Below are positions 53,652 through 61,618 of a stretch of DNA of 64,000 bases, one piece after another. Position 1 is the first letter of the stretch. Every line of letters starts with the position of its first letter. Source of the stretch: an uncultured Clostridia bacterium. GTDB taxonomy: Bacteria; Bacillota; Clostridia; UBA1381. Below the pieces are notes generated by a model. It had not been told where the DNA came from. It saw only the letters and a program-made list of their open reading frames with translations, and ran no database searches. The stretch lies in contig CAKSDE010000001.1 in NCBI GenBank assembly GCA_934444735.1, positions 1 through 64,000 of the forward strand, in the 5' to 3' direction. A program made the translations under genes and the position numbers.

Positions 53652-53680
53652 TTGCTTTATCGGAAGAAAAGTGATATAAT
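53652..53680 (+). promoter_or_regulatory. Promoter of the truncated LysR gene
   Basis: TTGCTT (53652-53657), 17 nt, TATAAT (53675-53680). Confidence 0.65.
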
Positions 53681-53720
53681 TGAACTGAAAAATTATGTAA
53701 TAAGAGGGTGGTTTTGTCAT

Positions 53721-53921
53721 ATGAATATACTTCATATGAAATATGCCGTGGAGATAGCTAAATGCGGTTCGATTAACAAGGCAGCGGAAAGACTTATGAT
53801 GAACCAACCCAACCTAAGCAGAGCCGTAAAGGAGCTTGAAACCTCAATAGGCATAAAAATTTTTGAAAGAAGCGCAAAAGGTATTCCCGTCACTAGCTCC
53901 AGATACAAAAAAACCGCATAA
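53721..53921 (+). pseudogene. LysR-family regulator reduced to its DNA-binding domain
   Basis: 66 residues from ATG 53721 (RBS AGAGGGTGG) cover exactly the LysR winged helix-turn-helix: MKYAVEIAKCGSINKAAERL, NQPNLSRAVKELETSIG, IKIFERSAKG. The effector-binding domain (~220 residues) is gone. The frame ends with SRYKKTA and a TAA that lies inside the stem of the following terminator, so a deletion joined the HTH to another gene's terminator. Promoter and RBS are intact, so an HTH-only protein could still be made. Confidence 0.75.
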
Positions 53922-53953
53922 ATGCTTTAATTAAAAGTATTTATGCGGTTTTT
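53909..53953. terminator. Terminator overlapping the truncated LysR stop codon
   Basis: 15-bp perfect arms AAAAACCGCATAAAT / ATTTATGCGGTTTTT plus an inner CTTT/AAAG stem; TTTTT at the end. Confidence 0.85.
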
Positions 53954-54082
53954 GTTTAATCGAAAGCTTATCAAATAAAAAGTTTTGAAGTTGTCAAAAT
54001 CGGAGTGTATGTGATAAAAAATGATAGGTTCAAAACGCAGTACTTTTTTACTTGTATCTTATGCGGCGCTAATCAATAGTAC

Positions 54083-54116
54083 CCGCCGATACCGGAACTA
54101 TGTCGGTGGTGCTTTT
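54083..54116 (+). terminator. Possible terminator facing the histidine-kinase gene end
   Basis: 9-bp stem with two G-U pairs (54083-54091 / 54101-54109) and a T-run at 54112-54116. Confidence 0.35.
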
Positions 54117-54132
54117 TGATGCGAGGAATGAG

Positions 54133-55881
54133 TTATTGCCCGTTTGACTTACGTACGATTTTCGGGATTGTAACCGATACTGCTGTGAAGCCGTTTTCCG
54201 AAGAAAACGTGCAGCCAAAATCATTCCCGAAAATGAGCTTAATTCTTTGATTAACATTATTAAGACCTATGTGGTCGGAAATTGGCAAATCATTCTTTTT
54301 TGTAAGTTTGCTTTGCAGTTCGGCGACTTTTTCTTTGGGTATCGGTGCCCCGTTATTTTTTATAATGAAATTGATTTTTTTGCCGTTTTCTTTAATTGAC
54401 AATTCAATTATGCCCTTTTCGTTTTTTAAAGAATGAACGCCATGCGTGATAGCATTTTCGATAAGAGGCTGTAAAATCATTTTAACGCAGTAATAATCCA
54501 AAGTTTTTGTATCAATATCATAAATGAATTCTATAGAATTGTCGTGCTTGATATTTTCTATCTCTATATATTTTTTCGTGTTTTCCAATTCGTCTTTTAT
54601 TGTTATGATAAAGCTGTTTGTACGAAGTGAAAAGCGCAAAATATCTGAAAGTTTATCTACTATATCCAATAACGGACTGTCATCACTGCAGGATGAAAGC
54701 GCATAGCTGGAAATGAGGTTTAATGAATTAAACAAAAAATGGGGGTTGATTTGTGATTGCAGCGCAAGTGTCTGATGCTTTCTCAGAGTGTTTATTTTTT
54801 CGCTCAGACTTGATTCTATATTTTTTGAATTTCCCATATTTACTAAAATGGAGTCGGTCATGAAAGCAAATTCATCAAGTCCAAGACTGTCGTTGGCAGA
54901 CACTTCAATTGATGCGATGGCTTCAGAAATTGATTGACACTGAATAATTGCTCCGAAAAAAGAAATCATTGTAATTGCAATTAACGAAAACAGCAAAAAC
55001 AATGCGGTGTTCTGCATAAAGTTATTAAATAAAGACAGATATTGCGGCTTTTTTAACAAGTATATCAATTTGAAACTGTTGTGAGCAAGAGCGGTATATG
55101 CATAGATATATTCAGATGATTTTGTGAATTGCACTCTTGATTCAAATGCGTTTTCACACGATGAAATGTCATAGTCACGGCAGTTGTCTGTTGAAAGTAA
55201 AATCTGATTATTCATGGCAAGCAATATTGTGCCGTTGTTGTGGCTTTGTTCGCCTAGAAATAAATTCGAAAGTACGTTTGAATCAAGATTGAAAAATACA
55301 GCTCCTTCATTTTTGCTCCCTGTGTTGGCAGTGTAGCAGACGGTAATTGCGGGAACGCCGTCTATTGAATGTGTATCAATGAAATCGGCAAAATTGTGCT
55401 TTTGGTATAAAGCATAGCAATCAGAATCATAAAATTGTTTTCTGAAATTGCTTGACACCGAAGAAAAAAAGTAATCGTTATGCCGAGAATATATGTGAAC
55501 CGAATTGACATACTTTGTTGATGAGGTTAAGTTGTTTATTAAGTCCGATATGTCAATACTCGTATCAAAAACGGATGCTTTTCGTTGTCCTGTAAAATAG
55601 TCATTCGAGAAAAAATCGTTAACGCAATCGTTCTGTATAAGTGCCTGATAGCCTTGATAGGTATACTCAAGCAGATTGTCGAGCGCCGGAATATTTCGCA
55701 TTAATATTTGAGAAGCGCTGTTTTCGAAAGACGCTACAACAGAATGATAATTCATGAAAAATGTTACAATATTAAATAATATAAACGGAATTAAAAGAAT
55801 GCAAAAAAGGCTTTTCAGATACTTTTTGAAAAGCGTATTTGTTGTATATTTATCCAAGAAACGGCGTTTTTTTATTTTCAT
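54133..55881 (-). CDS. YesM-type sensor histidine kinase
   Basis: 582 residues: membrane span (about 22-45), a ~240-residue extracellular sensor, second span (about 292-315), HAMP-like linker, then the LytS/YesM His_kinase domain with the phospho-acceptor in QINPHFLFNSLNL. The HATPase has N box LQPLIENAITHG and GLNNVNQRI. Such kinases sense extracellular sugars and usually control carbohydrate ABC transporters. Its start is 5 nt after the partner regulator stop. Confidence 0.93.
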   Translation of the reverse strand: MKIKKRRFLDKYTTNTLFKKYLKSLFCILLIPFILFNIVTFFMNYHSVVASFENSASQILMRNIPALDNLLEYTYQGYQALIQNDCVNDFFSNDYFTGQRKASVFDTSIDISDLINNLTSSTKYVNSVHIYSRHNDYFFSSVSSNFRKQFYDSDCYALYQKHNFADFIDTHSIDGVPAITVCYTANTGSKNEGAVFFNLDSNVLSNLFLGEQSHNNGTILLAMNNQILLSTDNCRDYDISSCENAFESRVQFTKSSEYIYAYTALAHNSFKLIYLLKKPQYLSLFNNFMQNTALFLLFSLIAITMISFFGAIIQCQSISEAIASIEVSANDSLGLDEFAFMTDSILVNMGNSKNIESSLSEKINTLRKHQTLALQSQINPHFLFNSLNLISSYALSSCSDDSPLLDIVDKLSDILRFSLRTNSFIITIKDELENTKKYIEIENIKHDNSIEFIYDIDTKTLDYYCVKMILQPLIENAITHGVHSLKNEKGIIELSIKENGKKINFIIKNNGAPIPKEKVAELQSKLTKKNDLPISDHIGLNNVNQRIKLIFGNDFGCTFSSENGFTAVSVTIPKIVRKSNGQ

Positions 55882-55886
55882 GAATT

Positions 55887-57341
55887 TTATTTACTCCTAT
55901 ATTTGTTTCGATATTCCAAAGGCGTTAGTCCTGTTGCCGCACGAAACGCCTTGTGAAAATAGTTTGTATCTCTAAAGCCGGATTCTTCAGCCACATAATG
56001 AAGCTTGGTGTCGGTATTTTCCAATAATTCTTTTGCTTTTTTTATTTTTAAATTACTAATATAATCAATATATTTTTCACCTGTTTTTTTCTTGAAATAG
56101 GTGCTGAAATAAAATTGATTTAAAAATACATGATTCGCCACATCGTTTAATGTAATATCTTTGGAAAAATTTTCGTGTATAAAGTCCAAAGCATTGGTCA
56201 TGACATCATCATCGTATGCCTGACGCCGGTTGTTTTTTCCGATATCATTCAACAAAAGGATGAGGGTTTGTTTTTGGCTTGCAATATCTCCGTCAAAATC
56301 AATATTGCACTTTAAAAGCTTTTTCAGGTGTTCATATAGGTGCCGGTAAATCGTAAGCACGATTTGAGTGTCATTTTTGTAAATAATCGGCAGGGTTTCG
56401 ATGCAGTGTTTTGCTCTTTGCAGTTCTCCCGAATATACATAAGACATTATATTGATTGCCTGCTCCTGGCAGCTGATATATTTTTTTCTTCTGTTTGTAA
56501 AGTCTTCAATTGTTTTGTAAAGCTCGACGTGATGGGAGGTGATATTTATTTTAAGTATAGATCCCAGATCAGATATCAGCTCATGCATATATGTTTTTAT
56601 GACGGATTTATATTCCTGCTCACTAAAGGGCTGTTTGCTGAAAACATATATACAAAATTGTTCGGCAGATGAGCTGAATAATATGGAAAAGTACTTTTTG
56701 TTATTTCTGTTGATTACAGTGTTTGTAACCTGCAGCAACTGTTCTTTGCTGTGATGAGTCTGAGCTGCCGAATGATTGTCTGCTTTATCAAAGTTAAGCT
56801 CGATTGTGGCGCATCTGCATGAGTCATAGTCGGTAACAACGCCATACTCCGAAAGTGTGGCGAAAAAGTCATCATAAGAATCGTAGAGCCCGCTAAGCAG
56901 ATTTGAAATCGTACTTTGCCTTGAAAGAGAATCCTGAATATCCATAAATCCTTCGGTAACGTTGAGTTTAGATAATTTTTGGCTTAGTCTCGAAAGCGCG
57001 TTTTCTATTTTTGGAAGTGTGATCGGTTTTAAAATATATTGTGCAACCTCAAATTCGATTGCTTTTTTGGTATATTCAAAATAGTCGTATGCAGAAAAAA
57101 TGGCAAATACGATTTTGGGGTGATGATTATAACAATATTCGCAAACTTCAATTCCGGACATTTGCGGCAATTTTATATCGGTTATTATTGCGTCAACGTG
57201 ATTATTATCGATATAATCAATGGCATCTTGTGGGTTTGAAAATGCTTTACACACCTCAAAGGTTGTGCTGTGCTCGCGAATGGTCTTTTCAAGAGAACGA
57301 AGAACAGGCAAATCATCTTCAATCAAAATAAGCTTATACAT
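55887..57341 (-). CDS. YesN-type response regulator with AraC DNA-binding domain
   Basis: 484 residues: receiver domain (1-120; LILIEDDLPVL, phospho-Asp in ITDIKLPQMSG, Lys in YILKPI), a ~230-residue middle region of the YesN type, and a C-terminal AraC HTH (about 380-480; ITLNDVANHVFLNQFYFSTYF, GFRDTNYFHKAFRAATGLTP). Phosphorylated by the adjacent kinase; likely activates the divergent solute-binding-protein genes from 57593. Confidence 0.93.
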   Translation of the reverse strand: MYKLILIEDDLPVLRSLEKTIREHSTTFEVCKAFSNPQDAIDYIDNNHVDAIITDIKLPQMSGIEVCEYCYNHHPKIVFAIFSAYDYFEYTKKAIEFEVAQYILKPITLPKIENALSRLSQKLSKLNVTEGFMDIQDSLSRQSTISNLLSGLYDSYDDFFATLSEYGVVTDYDSCRCATIELNFDKADNHSAAQTHHSKEQLLQVTNTVINRNNKKYFSILFSSSAEQFCIYVFSKQPFSEQEYKSVIKTYMHELISDLGSILKINITSHHVELYKTIEDFTNRRKKYISCQEQAINIMSYVYSGELQRAKHCIETLPIIYKNDTQIVLTIYRHLYEHLKKLLKCNIDFDGDIASQKQTLILLLNDIGKNNRRQAYDDDVMTNALDFIHENFSKDITLNDVANHVFLNQFYFSTYFKKKTGEKYIDYISNLKIKKAKELLENTDTKLHYVAEESGFRDTNYFHKAFRAATGLTPLEYRNKYRSK

Positions 57342-57490
57342 ATTTGAAATGTTTCCCTTCTGTTTTGTTTTTATAGAAATACCGCATTAGTATACTATAT
57401 CTCAATTATTAATTTAACATAATAACTGTAAAATTTCAAGTACTAATTAAAAAATCAAATTAAATTACAGTGAAATCTAAAAAAAGTCTA

Positions 57491-57519
57491 TTGCAAAAAT
57501 AAAAGGCTTGGAATATAAT
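57491..57519 (+). promoter_or_regulatory. Promoter of the solute-binding-protein operon
   Basis: TTGCAA (57491-57496), 17 nt, TATAAT (57514-57519). The ~250-nt intergenic region between divergent starts should also hold the YesN operator. Confidence 0.7.
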
Positions 57520-57592
57520 TTTTAGTGTAAGATGCAGAAATTTATATTATTACATATAGCGATTAGGTGTTTATCGGGAAAGGCAGGCGGCA

Positions 57593-59083
57593 GTGAGAAA
57601 AAAAATTATTTCTATATTGCTTCTGGCAATTGTATTGTCATCATGTACGCAAGAAAAAATCAGCAAGGAAGACGATGTGGTTGATATTGTGTGGTATGTA
57701 TTGGGAAGCGAACAAAAAGATGAGAAAATCGTTGAGGATGAAATAAATAAAAGACTTGAGAAAGAAATAGGCGTAAGATTGGATTTGAGAATGATAGATG
57801 CTAATGAATATGCTGAAAAAATGCGTTTTAATTTTTCATCGAATAATGAATTTGATCTGTGTTATGTCGGATATATAAACAGGTATGAAGAACTGGTGCC
57901 GAAAAAATTATTGTACCCGATGAATGATTTTCTGGATGATTCCGAATTGAAGAATGAAATTCCGGATTATATCTGGGAAGATGTAAAAATAAACGGTGAA
58001 ATATATGCAGTTCCGAATATGCAGACCTTAATTACACAAAGAAACGTGTTCGTCAGATCGGATCTGGCAAAAAAGTATAATTTGGATCTGGATAAGGTTG
58101 AAAAAACAGAGGATTTAATACCGTTTCTGGACGCTGTAAGAGATAATGAACCCGATGTGTACCCGTTTGATACGAACTCGGATTTAACGACATTCGTATC
58201 AAATGAGGATTATCAGATTTGTGATATTTTTTCAAATATATCGGTGCTGGATTGCTTTGACGGGACACTGAAAATAGTTCCCATCTATGCCTCGAAAACA
58301 AAAGAAACAGCCGAAAAGCTGCACAGTTGGTACGAAAAAGGGTATATAAGAAAGGATATTCTTTCGGTATCAAATGAAGACTATGATCGTCAAAAAAGCA
58401 AGTATGCGGTCTTTGTAAATAACTATAAACCGGGTGGTGTTGATGAAACAAATGCAAGTAAAGACATTGCATACATAGAAAAGATTATTCAAGAAAAACC
58501 GACCATTGTAGCCGGTAGTGAAAAAATGACGATGACAGGAATAAATGCAAAATCAAAGCATCCCAAAGAAGCTTTTAAGGTGATAGAACTCATGAATACC
58601 GATAAAGAGTTATATAATTTGGCGGTTTTTGGAGTAGAGGGTGTGCATTATGATAAGGTTTCGGATAACAGAATATCGCTAAAACCGAACAGCGGTTATT
58701 TGGTAAGATCATGGGCATTGGGCTGCCAGTTTAATGCATATTATGTCGGCGATCAGAATGAAGAAGATTGGAAAAAAACAATACAGTTAAATGATACTGC
58801 CGCAAAATCCAAGCTTTTCGGATTCAACTTTGATATTTCCGATGTTGAGAAAAAAGTTGATGAGGTAAGGCGTGTCAGTGCAAAATACAAAAAATTAACT
58901 CAATCGGCGGCAATAAGTACAGATGAATATTGGGATGAATATATGTCCAATCTTTTAGAGGCAGGGTATGACGACGTTTATGCTGAACTGAAAAAACAAT
59001 TGAGCGAGTTTCTTTTAAAAAAATATCCTGATATGTGGAGTGAAGTAAAGAATTCAAGTACAATTTTTCATTTAGAAGATTAG
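57593..59083 (+). CDS. Extracellular solute-binding lipoprotein (sugar ABC-type)
   Basis: 496 residues, GTG start. Lipoprotein signal MRKKIISILLLAIVLSSC with lipidated Cys18, followed by a two-lobed family 1-type solute-binding fold (VDIVWYVLGSEQKDEKIVED, FDLCYVGYINRYEELVP, KLLYPMNDFLDDS, YAVPNMQTL, KHPKEAFKVIELMN). Members deliver oligosaccharides to ABC permeases of the YtfT/LplB type. No permease or ATPase gene is in the window, so the partner must be elsewhere, or the protein serves as a surface sensor for the adjacent two-component system. Confidence 0.88.
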   Translation: MRKKIISILLLAIVLSSCTQEKISKEDDVVDIVWYVLGSEQKDEKIVEDEINKRLEKEIGVRLDLRMIDANEYAEKMRFNFSSNNEFDLCYVGYINRYEELVPKKLLYPMNDFLDDSELKNEIPDYIWEDVKINGEIYAVPNMQTLITQRNVFVRSDLAKKYNLDLDKVEKTEDLIPFLDAVRDNEPDVYPFDTNSDLTTFVSNEDYQICDIFSNISVLDCFDGTLKIVPIYASKTKETAEKLHSWYEKGYIRKDILSVSNEDYDRQKSKYAVFVNNYKPGGVDETNASKDIAYIEKIIQEKPTIVAGSEKMTMTGINAKSKHPKEAFKVIELMNTDKELYNLAVFGVEGVHYDKVSDNRISLKPNSGYLVRSWALGCQFNAYYVGDQNEEDWKKTIQLNDTAAKSKLFGFNFDISDVEKKVDEVRRVSAKYKKLTQSAAISTDEYWDEYMSNLLEAGYDDVYAELKKQLSEFLLKKYPDMWSEVKNSSTIFHLED

Positions 59084-59108
59084 AGAATTAAAAGGAAAGG
59101 TGAAAAAA

Positions 59109-61592
59109 ATGAAATTCAAAAAATTTATTTCGATCGTGTCAGCAACAGTAATTTCGGTATCTTCAATAAGTGTTGCGGGGATTGCCTCCGAAATGCCATC
59201 GGAAAAAGCAATTATCTGGAATGCGGAATTTGACGGCAATGACAATGCCGATGCGTGGAGAAAATATACGAGCGCTGAAAAAGCCGCAGAGTATGACTTT
59301 TCTTCAAAAATATCAGACGGAGTTTTAAAATACAATCCGTCTCAGATTGCATACGGAAGAATGGGTGCGGTTTTTTCTCCGGCGCTTGATGTGGAAAATA
59401 TGGAGAATGTATACTGGGAAACACGTTTTAAATTTGAAGGAAAGATACCATCGTCGGATAAAAAGCTTTTCTTTTTAAATGATAAGACCGTTCAAATATA
59501 TTTGCTTGAGCCGGGAGTGCTTGCTTACGGCGGCAAAAATGCCGATGATGCCGATAAAGTGGTTTCGGATTTTAAAATGAAGTCCGACACATGGTATACG
59601 GTTTTGGTTAAGATGGATTTTGGAAAAGGAGAATACAGTGTCAGCGCAACAGGCGATGATAATACATCATATGATGGCACAAAAACAGCGTTTTCGGATG
59701 ATGAACCGGTAACAGAGATTGAATCGTTAAGAATGCCGAGAGCATTTACAACCGGTATGACCGTTAATATTGACTATATTCGTTTATGGGACGATTCCGA
59801 GTCAATGAGGGTTGATGTGCTTTATAATGGTGAAAAACTTGATTCAAAAACGGATATGCCTTTGGGTTTTGATGCTGACGTCAGTTTCACAGAGAAAATA
59901 ACACAAAACGATATTTCAAAGATAACAATAAATAACGGCGCAAGCCTGAAAGACCCAAAACTTTCGGAAGATAAGAAAAGAGTAACTTTTTCGGTGTCAG
60001 ATTTGGAATATGAAACAGAGTATGAAATTTTCGTTCCCGAAATCGGAAACAACCCGAAAAAGACGGTTAAGTTTACTACACAAAAATATATTCCTCCCGA
60101 AGTAAAAGTGGTTTATGGGTCAAATGACGAACAGCTTGACGGAGCAAAAGAGGTAAGCTATAGTTTTGATTTTAAGGTTCTGTTTGAGTGCCCGATAGAA
60201 GAAAGCGATGTTTTGGGAATAACAATAAATAATGATACGGGCTTTGACGCACATGAGCTTTCAGGCGATGGAAAAACTCTAAAGCTTACACTGTCAAATC
60301 TGGCGTCATATACAAGATATACGGTTACGATTCCGGCGCTTGCGGGAAACGCGCAAAAGGAAGTATCATTTACTACAATAAATGATTTATCGTATTTATA
60401 TGAAATAAATTTTGACGGAACAGATTCAAAAGAAGGCTGGAGCTGGAAAAAAGATGAATTGACAGGAGCGACAGCGGAGATAACTCCCGATGCGGAGGGG
60501 AATCAGGAACTGTCGTCGAATACAATAGGCGGCGGACTAAATCCGATTTTTGCGTTTGATGAAGCGATAGACCTTTCGGGAAAAGAAAATTTCTTTGCAG
60601 AAACAAGAATAAAGTTTTCGCGGACAAACGGAACCAAGGAGGCTGCAAACCCCGTAAAAATGGCAAATCCGCTCTTTTCTTTGGTGGGCAGTTCTAATGA
60701 AACGTGGGCGATGGCAGGTGTTTTTGTTAAAGAGAACGGCATCTTGGGTATAAGCGGAAATAACGGAGATAATTCAACAGCAATAGATTATACGGTTGAT
60801 TTTGATACATGGTATACATTCAGAATCCGCTATAATCAGAAAACTCAAAAATATACTCTTTTTGTAAGTGACGATTTGGGAGAAAAGGTTGTTCAGACAA
60901 GTGAAACGAGTATTACATATCCGACTTCGTTCCCGATTGATAATGTGTTGTATCTTAAATTTGCCAATACATATTACACTGCTACAACCCTGGATTATCT
61001 GAGAATCTGGAGTACTGATTTTGAGGTGTTAAAATCGAGTGTAAGGAACAATGAAATTGACGTAAGAAATGATGCGGAATTTACTTTGAGTTTTTCGGCG
61101 GATGTTGATGAAGAAACCGCAAAATATATTAAGCTTACGGATAATTCGGATAATTTGGCAGAAACGGAGATCAGCGTAGACGGCAGAAAGGTTAATATAT
61201 ATTGTGTTGCGGGCTTGAAAAATGATGAGGCATATATGTTGACAGTCCCGGTAAGCGTAAAGGACATAAAGGGTAGATCGGCTGTAGAGAAGAAGATTGT
61301 ATTTGTTACCGAAAAGAAAGCGTTCAGATTCGAAAGTTTAAAAGCTGAGATTAATAAAGATGTTGCTTATGCTTCAGCGGAGGTGAAAAACCCGTCCGAA
61401 CCGAGAAATGTATGTCTGATAATTGCTGTATATGATGATGACGGAAATCTGGTTAAGATGCAGAATATCGAAAAAACGATCCCGCAAACAGACAACGAGG
61501 TAATTTCGGCATCGTTTGACGTTTCCGGTTTGAACGCCTCAAAAATCAAAGCATATTTGTGGTGCGGAAACAAGTTACTATCTGCAGATTAA
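59109..61592 (+). CDS. Secreted LamG-like/Big_5 repeat protein
   Basis: 827 residues from ATG 59109 (AAAGGAAAGG RBS; an in-frame GTG at 59100 is too close). Signal peptide to about residue 28. Two concanavalin-like sandwiches (about 35-235 and 435-640; FDGNDNADAW, DTWYTVLVKMDFGKGEYSV; FDGTDSKEGWSW, DTWYTFRIRYNQ). Between them lie two Big_5/Ig-like domains, and another plus a final beta domain end the protein. Same layout as the 10494 protein, so probably a paralogue that binds a related glycan. No enzyme motif or anchor. 25 nt behind the binding-protein gene. Confidence 0.78.
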   Translation: MKFKKFISIVSATVISVSSISVAGIASEMPSEKAIIWNAEFDGNDNADAWRKYTSAEKAAEYDFSSKISDGVLKYNPSQIAYGRMGAVFSPALDVENMENVYWETRFKFEGKIPSSDKKLFFLNDKTVQIYLLEPGVLAYGGKNADDADKVVSDFKMKSDTWYTVLVKMDFGKGEYSVSATGDDNTSYDGTKTAFSDDEPVTEIESLRMPRAFTTGMTVNIDYIRLWDDSESMRVDVLYNGEKLDSKTDMPLGFDADVSFTEKITQNDISKITINNGASLKDPKLSEDKKRVTFSVSDLEYETEYEIFVPEIGNNPKKTVKFTTQKYIPPEVKVVYGSNDEQLDGAKEVSYSFDFKVLFECPIEESDVLGITINNDTGFDAHELSGDGKTLKLTLSNLASYTRYTVTIPALAGNAQKEVSFTTINDLSYLYEINFDGTDSKEGWSWKKDELTGATAEITPDAEGNQELSSNTIGGGLNPIFAFDEAIDLSGKENFFAETRIKFSRTNGTKEAANPVKMANPLFSLVGSSNETWAMAGVFVKENGILGISGNNGDNSTAIDYTVDFDTWYTFRIRYNQKTQKYTLFVSDDLGEKVVQTSETSITYPTSFPIDNVLYLKFANTYYTATTLDYLRIWSTDFEVLKSSVRNNEIDVRNDAEFTLSFSADVDEETAKYIKLTDNSDNLAETEISVDGRKVNIYCVAGLKNDEAYMLTVPVSVKDIKGRSAVEKKIVFVTEKKAFRFESLKAEINKDVAYASAEVKNPSEPRNVCLIIAVYDDDGNLVKMQNIEKTIPQTDNEVISASFDVSGLNASKIKAYLWCGNKLLSAD

Positions 61593-61618
61593 AATATTTG
61601 TCGAGAGGAAAGTATTGA

